The notes beneath the pieces are model-generated. The model was not told the DNA's origin and ran no database searches. It saw nothing but the letters and a program-made list of their open reading frames with translations. A DNA stretch of 64,000 bases from Hyperoodon ampullatus (lineage: Eukaryota; Chordata; Mammalia; Artiodactyla; Ziphiidae). The position numbers and the translations under genes were made by a program. The stretch is from NCBI GenBank assembly GCA_949752795.1, contig OX457061.1:12047492-12111491 (forward strand), given 5' to 3'. Positions 1 through 11,020 of the stretch are shown piece by piece (positions within the stretch are counted from its first letter, which is position 1; each line of letters starts with the position of its first letter).

Positions 1-24
1 ATGGGAAATCTTAAAAAAAATTAT

Positions 25-160
25 TTGTGGAAACTCCCTGGTGGTCCAGTGGTTAGGACTCTGCACTCTCACTGCCAAAGGGTTTGATCCTTAGTCAGGG
101 AGCTAAAATCCCACAAGCTGTGCCGTGCGGCCAAAAATAAAAAATTTTTAAAAAGAACCA
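25..160 (+). mobile_element. CHR/Bov-tA-like SINE, older short form
   Basis: Starts with the tRNA-like head (CTCCCTGGTGGTCCAGTGG) and runs into an A-rich tail. An imperfect duplication of AAAAATTATYTGTG flanks it at about 16-29 and 160-173. It is inserted into an L1 remnant that continues on its right. Confidence 0.8.
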
Positions 161-173
161 AAAAATTATCTGT

Positions 174-640
174 GCCTTTTTATCTAGAAATTTTGCCTCC
201 AGGAATTTATGCTAAAGATAATAATAAAAAATGAAAAAAAACTTGAGGATAAAGATGTTTATTACTCTGTTATTTATGACAGCAAAAGATAGGAAGGACT
301 TAAATGTCTCAATTAGGGCAATTATTAAGTAAATTATGGTATAACTACATTTTTACACATATTAAAATCATGTTTTTAAAACAATACCTAATACCATAGG
401 AAAATGACTGCTCTATAATGCATTTAAAAGCAGTATATAAAGCTATATAGAGCATGATCCTATTTTGGTTTTCTAAATATGTGATCTGTTTCTAACCCTC
501 TCTATCTGGAAAAAATCCACAATATGGTTAATTGTGGGTATCTGACTAAATTTTATTTTCTTCTTTATAGTTATTATTTTCTAAATTTTCTGTAGTCAGA
601 ATGTAGTGCTTTAATAATTAGAAAAAGCAATGAATTTATT
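174..640 (+). mobile_element. L1M-type LINE 3' remnant
   Basis: The text resembles the non-coding 3' part of old mammalian L1s in sense orientation: a 'CCAGGAATTTATGCTAAAG' block, then 'ATTATTAAGTAAATTATGG', then a T-rich end near 'TTTTATTTTCTTCTTTATAG'. No reading frame survives. The family level is inferred from remembered consensus. Confidence 0.6.
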
Positions 641-666
641 TTTTTATATTAAAAAAAGGCAAAGGA

Positions 667-873
667 GGGCTTCCCTGGTGGCGCAGTGGTTGAGAGTCTG
701 CCTGCCGATGCAGGGGACACGGGTTCGTGCCCTGGTCTGGGAAAATCCCACATGCCGCAGAGCGGCTGGGCCTGTGAGCCATGGCCGCTGAGCCTGAGTG
801 TCCGGAGCCTGTGCTCCTCAACGGGAGAGGCCACAGCAGTGAGAGGCCCGTGTACTGCAAAGAAAAAAAAAAA
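667..873 (+). mobile_element. CHR-2-like SINE, short form
   Basis: Complete short-form copy with head GGGCTTCCCTGGTGGCGCAG, the body block GAGCGGCTGGGCC and a tail of about 11 A. It sits directly before another CHR SINE, so the two form a tandem pair. Confidence 0.93.
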
Positions 874-881
874 GTTATCTC

Positions 882-1222
882 AGGCTTCCCTGGTGGCAAT
901 CCGCCTGCCAATGCAGGGGACACAGGTTGGAGCCCTGGCCTGGGAAGATCCCACATGCCTCGGAGCAACTAAGCCCATGCGCCACAACTACTGAGCCTGT
1001 GCTCTAGAGCCCAAGAGCCACAACTACTGAGCCCGTGTGCCACAACTACTGAAGCCCTCGCGCCTAGAGCCCGTGCTCTGCAACAAGAGAAGCCACCACA
1101 GTGAGAAGCCTGTGCACCAGAAAGAAGGGTAGCCCCCGCTCGCCGCAACTAGAGAAAGCCGGCGCACAGCGACAAAGACCCAACACAGCCAAAAATAAAT
1201 AAATAACTTTATATAAAAAAAA
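882..1222 (+). mobile_element. CHR SINE, long form, with internal head deletion
   Basis: Long-form copy with repeated 'CACAACTACTGA' blocks and an AATAAATAAAT tail. About 12 bases of the head (the CAGTGGTTA part) are missing between GGTGG and CAATCCGCC, so its A-box is damaged. A short duplication (TTATCTC) flanks it. Confidence 0.9.
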
Positions 1223-1234
1223 AATTTATCTCCT

Positions 1235-1390
1235 ACTTTTGGCGATGATGGTTATGTTTATTATCTTGAGTGTGGTGATGGTTTATGGGCATCGATATAT
1301 GTCAAAACACACCGAATTGTACACCTTCAATATATGTGTAGTTTATTGCATATTTATTATACTTCAACAAAGCTGGAGAAAAAGGTCACT
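1235..1390 (+). mobile_element. L1 3' end remnant
   Basis: Typical old L1 3' terminal text in sense orientation: a 'GTGGTGATGGTTTATGGG' block, 'GTCAAAACACACCGAATTG' and a final 'ATACTTCAACAAAGCTGG'. Non-coding. Confidence 0.65.
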
Positions 1391-2190
1391 TCCCCAGTAA
1401 GGCAGGTCTTGAACTCCCTCGGTCCCCATGTGCAATCCCCCAAACCACATTAACCTTCTTTAGTCTGTACCGTGAATAGGAGTAAATGGCTCATGTTTTG
1501 CATGGTGATGAATGAATGAATGAGGGCAAAGGAGGTCCAGCCTGTGTTTAGAGGGCAGTGGAGCAGCGGAGACTCCAGGAGGGAGGAGGGGGCGTAGTAG
1601 GAGATCTGGAAATGGCAAGTCCAGAGAGGTACTCAGAGGTTGGAGGTCAAGCCAGAATCTGGGTCTCCCATCATTTGTGGGGTCAGGTGGGCAGGTAGTC
1701 TGCCCCAGTGTGAAAATTGAGGAGAAGAATAATATTAGTAACTATCATATTAATGTTAAGCATTATTTTTGTTGAAAATTAAGTGAGTTAATCCACGTAC
1801 AGGGCTGAGAACAGTGCCTGACCTATTGGAGATGTTAAGTGTTCATATTGAGCCTTGTTTGGCTGTGAATAGCCCTGGTGATCGATAAGTCTGGGAGATC
1901 CTGGTTATAAACCTTTGGTCAATTTGGATTCAGGTTGATGGTGGGTGACTTTAGGGGTCATCTCCTCTCCCTAAGAGACCCGTCTCATCCTCTGTCCTCT
2001 TTCACCCAGCTGCTGGACAACCCCCATCCCTTCAACCCTCTCTACAGTGCTTGGAACCCCTGCCAGTTTCCCTACATTATTTTGCAAAGCTGACTTTCTA
2101 AAGCCTCCTCTCTCCTAACGACAGGGAAGCACATATGTTGCAGCTTATGCTTCTATTTAGAGTTGGGAATTTGAAAAGAGAGTGAACGCA
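1391..2190. other. Gene-free flank with a weak MIR remnant
   Basis: No open frame or splice-flanked coding block was seen. About 1730-1850 resembles a MIR SINE 3' part ('AAGTGAGTTAATCCACGTAC', 'GAACAGTGCCTGACC'). The rest is unassigned unique or very old sequence. Confidence 0.5.
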
Positions 2191-2530
2191 CACATGGACA
2201 AGCATTTGTGTGCATTCTCGTGTGGGCTTATGGTTATGAACACGCGTGTGCCTGTGCATGCACATGTGCTTGCATGTAGCCACATGGTTGTGGGTTTACC
2301 CGTGTTCATGGGAACATGAGCTTCTGAATGACTGCATGAGCACGTGGATGAGTATGTGTTTGGAGTACGTACACACGTACTTGTGAGCAAACAAAGGTAC
2401 CCACGACCATGTGCTTTTTTGTGTGTGGTGTGGTAGGGTGTATCCCATGTGTGTCTGGGTTTGTGTGTATGTTTGCACATATGTGGTTTTGCGTATCTGT
2501 GTGCATATGGTGTGAGTTTGCCTCTCCTTA
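2190..2530. repeat. Degenerate TG/CA-rich low-complexity tract
   Basis: Dense TGTG, CATG, CACATG and GTGTGT words without a fixed period over about 340 bp. It produces spurious Cys/His/Thr-rich frames on both strands. It looks like a decayed (TG)n microsatellite with alternating purine-pyrimidine steps. Confidence 0.75.
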
Positions 2531-2744
2531 CGCCCCAGGAGGCACGGAGGCAAGTGCAAACTACAAGAAACAAAGGAATAATCTGCATAATTTAGCCTTT
2601 GATCTCTGCCACCCCCAATCCTCCTTTGCTCTCACTCAGCTGCCAAGCTGTTTCCCCAGCCCTGCGGGCTCCATCTTTGAGCTTTGTCTTCTAGCAGCCT
2701 TAGCCTCTCCTTGCCACCCCATTAGAGGAACAGGGCTAGAGAAA

Positions 2745-2970
2745 GGTAATGAGCATTCATTGAGCGCCTATGGTGCACCAGGCACCTGTACCAGATGCTT
2801 GACATACGTTCTCAAATCTCTGCAGCAATCCCGCAAAGTATAACCATTTTCCCCACTTGACGTTTGAGGAAGCTGAGAATCAGGGGAATGAAGCCATTTC
2901 TCTATGTGCTGGAGCTACAATTTGAACTCGGGACTGCAAAGCCTACACTCTTTCTACTCCACCAAGTTGT
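2745..2970 (-). mobile_element. MIR SINE
   Basis: Contains 'CATTCATTGAGCGCCTATG', 'CCATTTTCCCCACTTGACG' and 'GAGGAAGCTGAGAATCAGGG', the classic MIR core and 3' text read antisense. Confidence 0.8.
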
Positions 2971-3354
2971 CTCCCTGGAGCATGCCTAACGGCCAGGTAC
3001 TGAGAAGTCAGAGCTGCATCCAGAGCTCCTGAGGGAGGAGATGTCCTGGGAGACACAGTCTGATGCGGAGGGAAAGGGAGCATAAGCTGGGAATCAGTAG
3101 GGGCCCCAAAGGCTGGCACTTACTCAGTTTTCATAAGGAGGGCAGAGTGGAGAAATCCCAGGTGTCTGAGTGGTCAACGGATGGAGTGGGGAGAGCAAGG
3201 GATGGACCAATAACAGAAAGAGCAAAGATGAAAAAGCATCACCTTTTCCACCGCTATCTTCAGGACCCTGGATAGGCTACATCAAATTTCTCCATTTTCT
3301 CAGGTGGAAAATGTGTGTGAGAGATGGGCTTTAGGTTTTTACAAGCTCTTGTTA

Positions 3355-3525
3355 AAACTAGTATTCGTTGATCTCTTATTGGGCTAACTCATGCAATCTC
3401 ACAATCATTTTATAAGATAGTTACTATTATTGTTCCCATTTTACAGATGAGAATATTGAGGCTCAGAGGGGTTACATTGCTTGCCCAAGTGGCAGGGCAG
3501 GACACAAACCTGAGGGCTGTCTGAC
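3355..3525 (-). mobile_element. MIR SINE
   Basis: Contains 'CCCATTTTACAGATGAGAAT' followed by 'GAGGCTCAGAGGGGTTACAT' and 'TTGCCCAAGTGGCAGGGCAG', diagnostic MIR core text. Confidence 0.8.
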
Positions 3526-3889
3526 CCCAAAACCCCCACTAGGCTTCCCTGTTTTAACGTTCGCAGGTATAAAATACCAGTGACATAGCAGGTACTCAAC
3601 AAATAGTAGCTAAAAGTAATCACGGTAATGATGATGATGATGAAAGTGTGTTTTGCTGAGAGTTGAAGCAGCATTAAATTCCTCAGGTGTCAAATTTTCC
3701 GAAAAATCCCACACTATTAGTGATCTTTTTTAGAACAAAGGCTTCTTTCCTTTCTGTTCCTGTGACAGCCAGACCAGACTCAAAGCCCAGCCACCACTTT
3801 TAAGCCTTGTAGCTCTGAGTGCCCTAACCAATCTGGGCACCATTTTCTTATCTATAATATGAGGATAATAATAGCCCTGGACAGGTCCT

Positions 3890-4465
3890 CAAAAGTTTAA
3901 CTGTAGAGTTAGCATATAACCCAGTAATTCCATTCCTAGGCGTTTACCCAAGACAAATGAAAATAGATGTCCACACAAAAATTTGTACATGAATCTTCCC
4001 AGCAGTGTTATTCATAATTGCCAAAAAGTGCAAACAGCTCAAATCTTCATCAGCTGATGACTAGATAAACAAAATGCAGTATATCCATACAATGGACTAT
4101 TATTCAACAATAAAAGGGAATGAAGTATTAATGTGTGCTGCAGTGTGTATGAACCTTGAAGACATTATGCTAAGTGAAGGAAGCCAGTCATAAGAGATCG
4201 CATATCATATGATTCCACTGATATGAAATGTCCAGAATAGGCAAATCCTTAGAGACAGAAAGTAGATTAGTGGTTGCCAGAGAGAAGAATGGAGAATGAC
4301 TGCTAATGGGTACGGGATTTCCTTTCTGGGTGACGAAAATGTTCTGGAATGAGATCGTGGTGATAGGTATACCACTTTGTGAATATACTAAAAACCACTG
4401 AATTATACACTTTAAAAGAAGGAATTTTGTGTCATGTGAATTATATCTCAATTTAAAAACCCAGC
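3890..4465 (+). mobile_element. L1MB-type LINE 3' end
   Basis: Long sense-strand L1 3' segment: 'GTTTACCCAAGACAAATGAA', 'CATACAATGGACTATTATTC', 'ATGCTAAGTGAAGGAAGCCA' and a final 'AATTATATCTCAATTT'. The coding part is absent. Confidence 0.85.
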
Positions 4466-4818
4466 TTGATCTCATAGGGGGGTTGTGAAGTTTAAATGAG
4501 ATAATTTATGTAGATCATTTAGCACAGAGCCTGCTTTGTAGCAAGCACTGATTAAATGGTAAATATTTTTTTTAAATGCTAGCTACTGTGACTATTGTTG
4601 TTATTACTAAATAATAGGCGTTGCTTTTAGTTGCCTAACCTCCTAAGGGCTTCAGACTCCTCACCTACAAGCAGAAGCAATACTCCTTTAATTGGTTAGG
4701 GTTTCTTAGTCATATACACCAACTCTGGCTCATGAGTAAAAAGGGAATTTATTGGAAGGCTGCAGTATGGGTGACTTTGAGGCAAGGACAACGAGCCAGG
4801 CTCAGAAAGAAAAGGCCC

Positions 4819-5033
4819 GGGCTCCCCTGGTGGTGCAGTGGTTGAGAGTCCGCCTGCCGATGCAGGGGACGCGGGTTCGTGCCCCGGTCCGGGAAGATCC
4901 CACATGCCGCAGAGCGGCTGGGCCCGTGAGCCATGGCTGCTGAGCCTGAGCGTCCGGAGCCTGTGCTCCACAACGGGAGAGGCCACAACAGTGAGAGGCC
5001 CGCGTACCACAAAAAAAAAAAAGAAAGAAAGAA
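4819..5033 (+). mobile_element. CHR-2-like SINE with GAAA-expanded tail
   Basis: Short form flanked by the 15-bp perfect duplication AGAAAGAAAAGGCCC (4804-4818 and 5034-5048). The A tail has grown into (GAAA)n, partly by merging with the A-rich target. Confidence 0.95.
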
Positions 5034-5094
5034 AGAAAGAAAAGGCCCAAAGGAGAGAATCTAAAGAAGAGTACAACTGAGAAGCAATGGAGTT

Positions 5095-5335
5095 ACTGGT
5101 GAAGCCTGGGGTCCCAGAGTCAGGCTGTCTGGGTTCAAATCTATCTCTGCCCAGAAAGGCTGTGCAGCCTCTCTCTGTTGCCTCGGTTTGTTCAGCTGCT
5201 AGACAAGGCAGATAGGGAGTGTATCAGGGCCTCCTTTATAAGATCCTTGTGCGGGTTCAATGAATTAATGTCTGTACAACACTTATCTTAGTGCCTTGCA
5301 CTCTAAACACTCAAATATTATTGTTATTGACAGGG
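5095..5335 (+). mobile_element. MIR SINE
   Basis: Shows 'CAGGCTGTCTGGGTTCAAAT', a 'TCAATGAATTAATG' stretch and 'CTTAGTGCCTTGCACTCTAA', in MIR order on the + strand. Confidence 0.75.
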
Positions 5336-5659
5336 CCTTGTCACTGGGATGATTCAACTTGACCCAGTTTTTCTGACCGTGCCTGGCTCTGTTCAAGCCT
5401 CAGGTCCCTGGAGAGTGTGATGGGTCTACCTTGGGTCACTCACCTACTCCTTGGCCAGGGGAGGGTGGGGCATCTTGATTGACAGCCCCACTAAGACTAC
5501 AAGCTATGGGACAGAGGTGATACCCAAAGGAGAAGGCAGAAGAAAGAGGAGGGGGGCTTAGCAGCAAAACCAACCCAGGCCCCCTGCGAATACTCTCCTA
5601 TAGGTTGTTAGGAGGATCAGAGATCATATGTGCAAAGTTTCTGGCACATAGGGGCTCTT

Positions 5660-5966
5660 TTTTTTTTTTTAATTTTATTTATTTATTTATTTACTTATTT
5701 TTGGCTGTGTTGGGTCTCTGTTTCTGTGCGTGGGCTTTCTCTAGTTGCGGAGAGTGGGGGCCACTCTTCATCGCGGTGCGCAGGCCTCTCACTGTCGCGG
5801 CCTCTCTGGTTGTGGAGCACAAGCTCCAGACATGCAGGCTCAGTAGTTTTGGCTCATGGGACTAGTTGCTCCGCGGCATGTGGGATCTTCCCAGACCAGG
5901 GCTCGAACCCGTGTCCCCTGCATCTTGGCAGGCAGATTCTCAACCACTGCGCCACCAGGGAAGCCC
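5660..5966 (-). mobile_element. CHR SINE, long form
   Basis: Reads as T-rich tail, (TTTA)n, body and then ACCAGGGAAGCCC. It is flanked by the perfect 13-bp duplication CATAGGGGCTCTT at 5647-5659 and 5967-5979. Confidence 0.95.
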
Positions 5967-6149
5967 CATAGGGGCTCTTAATTACTGGGATTCTTCTCAG
6001 CTGATGATTGTTCTCTACCCAAGGGCTCTGGATTTTTCATTACCATTGAAATATAAGTTTGGGATGGATTATAAAAGGCCTTGAATGCTGTGTCAAGGCA
6101 TTTGCCCTTTATTCTAAGAAACAATCAGGGAGGACCATCTCCTGAAAAC

Positions 6150-6390
6150 CCCACTGCATGCTCAGAGCCCCTGTGGGCTGTGGTCCACATTCCCCAAGCC
6201 TTTCAGCTGTGTGACCCCTAAACAACTTAATTAACATCTTCAGCCTTCTGTTTCCCTGCACATAAAAGGTGGTCACATTTTGGGTCACCGTGGAGCTTAA
6301 ATGAGACAGTAATATTTGCAAAATACTTAGAACAGTGTCTGGCCCAAGGGAGATGCTCAAAAAAATCATAGCAGTTATTTATATATAAAA
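6150..6390 (+). mobile_element. MIR SINE
   Basis: 'GGAGCTTAAATGAGACAGTA', 'TTAGAACAGTGTCTGGCC' and 'GAGATGCTCAAAAAAATC' follow the MIR 3' order. Confidence 0.7.
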
Positions 6391-6536
6391 CATAATTTAA
6401 AACTCTGCCGCACCAGGTTGGTGGGAAAATCAACTGGGATCAAAGAAGTTATAACACTTTGCACATGCACAGCACTGTGTCCCGGAAGGATGTTTCCTTG
6501 ATTGGGATCACCACTGGCAATAAGACGTACCTTTAG

Positions 6537-6910
6537 GGGCTTCCCTGGTGGCACAGTGGTTAAGAATCCTTCTGCCAATGCAGGGGACACGGGTTCGAGT
6601 CCTGGTCCGGGAAGATCCCACATGCCGCGGAGCAACTAAACCTGTGCGCCACAGCTACTGAACCTGTGCTCTAGAGCCCACGAGCCACAACTACTGAGCC
6701 CATGTATCACAACTACTGAGCCCATGCGCCACAACTACTGAAACCTGCGAGCCTAGAGCCCGTGCTCTGCAACAAGAGAAGCCACCACGATGAGAAGCCC
6801 ACGCACCACAACGAAGAGTAGTCCCCACTCGCCGCAACTAGAGAAAGCCCGCGTGCAGCAACAAAGACCCAACACAGCCAAAAGTAAATAAATAAATTTA
6901 TTTAAAAAAA
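6537..6910 (+). mobile_element. CHR SINE, long form
   Basis: Head GGGCTTCCCTGGTGGCACAG, repeated 'CCACAACTACTGA' body units and a TAAATAAATAAATTT tail. An imperfect duplication, AGACGTACCTTTA versus AGACACACCTTTA, flanks it. Confidence 0.93.
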
Positions 6911-7245
6911 AGACACACCTTTAGTCTAATTACAGTTTTTTGGTGAAATAAAGTAACATTAAATGTACACATTAATGATAAGATGGAGCCTGATTTCAGA
7001 AATATTAAACTATGAAAAGGGTGTGTCTTAGAATGCAGGAAATGAAGTAGTGATAATTCAATGTTTCAAATAATTAAAGAATGTTCTCATAGAGTCTATT
7101 ACCAATTTCCCAAAACTTACAACACAGTATTGCTTACTTAATGCTAAAAGGACACTGAGCATAATTTAATCTTTCCTTGAAGCTTCTGAATTTCCTTGAA
7201 GGCAAGATCAGCAGTTTTAAAATACACTTTTAGATCCTCCAGCTC

Positions 7246-7425
7246 AATGGTTTTCAACTCTGACTGCACATTAGTATCCCCCTGGGAGCTTTTAAAAAAT
7301 ACTGTTGCCTGGGTCCCATTTCAGGCCAATTAAATCTGAGTCTCTGGGGGAGGAGCCTGAGCCCTGGAATTTTTCGAAGCTCCCTGAGTAATTCTGAGGC
7401 ATAGAGAGTCTGAGAACTGCTCTTC
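7246..7425 (+). mobile_element. MER5A (hAT-Charlie non-autonomous DNA transposon)
   Basis: Begins 'GGTTTTCAACTCTGACTGC', passes 'CCTGGGAGCTTTTAAAAAAT' and 'CTGAGTCTCTGGGGGAGG', and ends 'GTCTGAGAACTGCT'. This is MER5A order with complementary ends. Confidence 0.85.
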
Positions 7426-7518
7426 CCAGCAGAGGTTGCCATTGTGTTTGGAGATGAGGCTGAAGAGGTCTGTGGAGGCTGGATCACAGAGTGTTTCACA
7501 CACTGCAGCACAGAGGCT

Positions 7519-7889
7519 TGGGGCTTCCCTGGTGGCGCAGTGGTTAGGAATCTGCCTGCCAATGCAAGGGACACGGGTTCAAGCCCTGGTCCGGGAAGAT
7601 CCCACATGCCACGGAGCAACGAAGCCCATGCGCCACAACTACTGAGCCTGCGCTCTAGAGCCCACGAGCCACATCTACTGAGCCCAAGTGCCACAACTAC
7701 TGCAGCCCGCACGGCTAGAGCCCATGCTCTGCAACAAGAGAAGCCACTGCAGTGAGAAGCCTGCGCAACACAACGAAGAGTAGCCCACACTCGCCGCAAC
7801 TAGAGAAAGCCCGCGTGCAGCAACAAAGACCCAACACAGCCAAAATAAATAAATAAAATTAAATTAAATTAAAATTAAAAAACAAAAAT
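7519..7889 (+). mobile_element. CHR SINE, long form
   Basis: Flanked by the duplication ACAGAGGCT (7510-7518 and 7890-7898). The tail is an (AATTA)n-like expansion. A 181-codon frame on the opposite strand is only SINE translation. Confidence 0.95.
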
Positions 7890-8059
7890 ACAGAGGCTCA
7901 CTGTTACCCTGTAAGATGGGGGGTTACTGAAGACTTAACAAAATTGTTCATCCAGTGTGAGTTCAAGTTAGAATGACCACTCTAGTGACCTGTGGGGCTG
8001 AACTGGAGTTGATAAGTTTTGAGGAAGAAAACCTAGAGTAGAGACCACTGTAACTATCC

Positions 8060-8545
8060 AGATTGTATCAGTTATCTATTGCTGTGTAACAAAACAGCGC
8101 CCAAATCTAGTGGCTTAAAGCAATGACTTATTTCTTATGATTCTGTTGATTGGCTGGGCTGTTCTTCTACAGGTCTCACCTATGCTCCCTCATGCAGCTG
8201 CATTCAATTGGTGGGTTGGTTGGGAGCCAGGCTGGCTGGAGCAGCTGAACCTCTCTCCAAATGGTCTTTCATCCTTGACTTCTTCTCAGCATGGTGCTCT
8301 CAGGGCAGTGTTTTAAGAGAGTGGTGATAGAAACTGCAAAGTCTCTTAAGGCCTAGCCTTGGCAGTCATACAACAATACTTCTGCTTGATTCCGTTGGCC
8401 AAAGCAATTCACAAGGCCAGCCCAGATTCAAGGGGTAGGGAAAGAGGCTCCACCCCTTGATGGGAGGCAGGTCAAAGTCACATTGCAAAGGGGTGTGTGT
8501 GTGATAAGAGGAATTTGTAGCCATATTTCACAGTCTACCATACAG
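8060..8545 (+). mobile_element. Ancient MER-type interspersed repeat, family uncertain
   Basis: Starts 'GTATCAGTTATCTATTGCTG' and continues 'TGGCTTAAAGCAATGACTTA', 'CCAGCCCAGATTCAAGGGG' and 'GGTCAAAGTCACATTGCAAA'. I recognise a common mammalian repeat but not its family (MER33-like or an LTR). It ends near 'ACAGTCTACCA'. Confidence 0.6.
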
Positions 8546-9485
8546 ATGGAAGATGCTGAAGCCTGGCCTACGGCAGGGCAGTAAAAAGAAGTGAATACAT
8601 TCATTCAGTCAGTCAGGTAGCCGTTCATTCAATAAGTATTTATTGAACACCTCCTGTATATCAGGCTCTTTTCTAGGCACTTAAGGGAAAAAGTTGTAGC
8701 TGATGATGGTAGAGTACTACTCTTATGAAGCTTACAATCTAGGGGTAGGGGAGACATACAATAATACTGTGGTACAATGTGAAACTGAAAAGTGCTGTGA
8801 AGAAATATAAAGTAGGATAAAGGATGAGAGAACTATTTTAGATGGGGTAGTCCAGGAAAGCCTCTTTAAGTAAGTCAAATCTGAGCAGAAACCTGAATGA
8901 AGTAAGGGAGAGAACCACGCAGATGTTTACAGGTTGGGAGGAGACCAGCAAGTGCAAAGACCCTGAGGCAGGAGCATTCTTCATCTGTTTGAGAAATGGC
9001 AAGGAGTCCCATGTGGCTGGGACACAGTGAGTGAGGGAGAGATTGAAAGACTGAGGTGGGAGAGGCAGGTAGGGATCAGAGGGTGTGGGACTCTGTAGGA
9101 CATGATAAAGACTTTTGGTAAAGGGAGAAGCCATTGGAATTGTATGTAAGACTGAGCATACTCCTTTGTTCCCAGAGGCTGATTCTAGCTACTGGGTTGA
9201 AAAGATTGAAATCAGGGTGACCAATTAAGAGGTTATTGCTTGGACAAGAGTTGTAGTGGAGGAAGTGGTGAATAAACATCAGTTTCCAGGTGTATTTTGA
9301 AGACGGAGCCAACAGAATTTTCTGAACTATTGGATATGGGGTGTGGGAGAAGGAGAAATTAAAGAGCAGTCCAAAGATTTTGGCTTGAGCAGCTGGGTGA
9401 ATTGTGGTGCCATTTATTTTACTGTGATGTGGGGATCCCTGGGGAAAGGATAGATGAGTTGAGGGTAATCACAAGTTTGGCTTTA

Positions 9486-9660
9486 TTTTTTTAATTTTAA
9501 TTTTTTAAACATTTCTTTATTTTTATTTTATTATTTTTGTTGTTGTTGCTTGGCCACACCGCACGGCTTGCGGGATCTTAGTTCCCTGACCAGGGATCGA
9601 ACCCGGGGCCCCTACAGTGCAAGGGCAGAATCCTAACCACTGGCCCACCAGGGAATTCCC
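9486..9660 (-). mobile_element. CHR/Bov-tA-like SINE, older short form
   Basis: T-rich tail, 'GGCCACACCGCACGGCTTG' and ending CCACCAGGGAATTCCC. The flanking target ACAAGTTTGGCTTTA / ACATGTTTGGTTTTA is an imperfect TSD, consistent with an older insertion into the L2. Confidence 0.88.
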
Positions 9661-10154
9661 ACATGTTTGGTTTTAGATGTCTGAAGCTTGAGATGCCTTT
9701 TAGATGTCCAAGAGAAGTTACTGAGTAGGCAGTTAGCCCCCAAGTCTGGAGTCCAAGTTGGGGTTGCAGATGGCAATCTGAGCGTTCTCCAGGGCTACGT
9801 CAGACCTTGAGACTGGATGGATGACTTAGGGAGTAGGTTTGCTAGTGAGGAGATCTAAAGACTGAGCCCTAGGGCACTCCAACATTTAGAAGTAGGGTTG
9901 AGGGGAAGGATGCAGCCCAGTGAGATTGCGAAGGAGTGGCCAGTGAGGTGGGAAGATAAGGAAGGCGTGTGGAGTCCTGGAAGCCCAGGAAGAAAATGTT
10001 TCTAGAAAAGAGCAGGAACAATGGTGTTGAATGCTGCTGAGGCCTGGCAGAGTCACAGTGCCAAGATAGGATAGGTGCATTAGATAGGAGGTAAACTGAG
10101 GCAGAGAAAAAACTGACCATTGGGATTTGACAACATGGAAGCCACAGAGGACCT

Positions 10155-10287
10155 TTTTTTTTAAACTTTTTTTTTTTTGGCTGCACCGCGCAGCATGTGG
10201 GATCTTAGCTCCCTGACCAGGGACTGAACCCATGTCCCCTGCAGGGGAAGCATGGGGTCTTAACCACTGGACCACCAGGGAAGTCCC
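10155..10287 (-). mobile_element. CHR/Bov-tA-like SINE, older short form
   Basis: Contains 'GGCTGCACCGCGCAGCATG' and ends ACCACCAGGGAAGTCCC. The flanks AGCCACAGAGGACCTT and AGCCACATATGACCTT are an imperfect TSD. Confidence 0.9.
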
Positions 10288-10368
10288 AAGCCACATATGA
10301 CCTTGATAAGATTAAGTGGAACAGAATGCAGTGGAATGAGGAGGGAATAGGATAATTGCAGAGAAAGG

Positions 10369-10370
<2 letters not shown>

Positions 10371-10405
<35 letters not shown>
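10371..10405 (+). repeat. (TG)n microsatellite
   Basis: About 17 uninterrupted TG units, the longest pure dinucleotide run in the window. Confidence 0.97.
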
Positions 10406-10407
<2 letters not shown>

Positions 10408-10779
10408 AACTGAGAAAAAGTGGAGTATTTGTGTGTTGGAATAATTTACCAGAAAGGGAAAGTTATCAATGATGCAGGAGAAAGGGGGTCAATTGCAGAA
10501 ACAAAGGGCACGTGATCCAGTGGTCATGGGCAGCAGCTGGCCTTAGGTAGCCGCGAGGACAGTTGCTCCTTTGTATCCAGAATGAGGGCAGAGCTCAGAA
10601 AGGGCTCAGAGGCAGGTAGATTGAAAGATCTGGCATTAGGAGGGTGTGGAGAGTCAGGAGGCATTTGGAAAGTGGAATGAGGAATTGAAAGCAGTGGCTT
10701 TAGGACTGAAGGCGGCTCCCAGCAAGACCATCTCTTATCAACAACCTCTCCTCACACCCCGTCCGTGCCAGGCCTGGCG

Positions 10780-11020
10780 CCAGTCAGAGGGGGTCATGGA
10801 TGACTCACCCCGTGTCCCTGCCGATGATGAGACGATCCCAGTGTAAGGGAGACAGACCTGTAAAATGACAACTTCAATACAATGTGCTAATAATAAAGAC
10901 ACGTTCAAAGTGTTTTGAGAACAAAGAGGGAGGGAGTAACTCTGCCTGGAGGGGTCAGAGAAGGCTTCACAGAGGTGAAATTTAAATGAGGCTTCAAGGA
11001 GGCTGAGAATATTATCCGGC
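10780..11020 (-). mobile_element. Probable L2 fragment
   Basis: 'AAGTGTTTTGAGAACAAAGA', 'GGTCAGAGAAGGCTTCACAG' and 'GAGGTGAAATTTAAATGAGG' match the antisense L2 segment seen in the longer copies of this window. Confidence 0.55.

Larger units (their letters stand above)
8595..10640 (-). mobile_element. Very long L2 LINE remnant, antisense, with two SINE insertions
   Basis: Starts with the antisense L2 3' end ('TTCATTCAATAAGTATTTAT', 'GAAGCTTACAATCTAGGGG'). It continues through 'CAAGTGCAAAGACCCTGAGG', 'GCCCTAGGGCACTCCAACAT' and 'TGGGATTTGACAACATGGAA' into the former coding 3' region. CHR SINEs at 9486-9660 and 10155-10287 interrupt it. About 1.7 kb of L2 remains, long for this family, which usually survives as 3' pieces of a few hundred bp. 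No frame is intact. Confidence 0.75.

Noticed and set aside
2157..2588. 143-codon minus-strand frame rich in His, Thr and Cys
   Set aside because: It is translation of the degenerate TG/CA tract.
7254..7799. 181-codon minus-strand frame
   Set aside because: It runs through a CHR SINE and a MER5A element. The same peptide pieces (for example LLRGMWDLPGPGLEPVSPAL) recur at every CHR copy.
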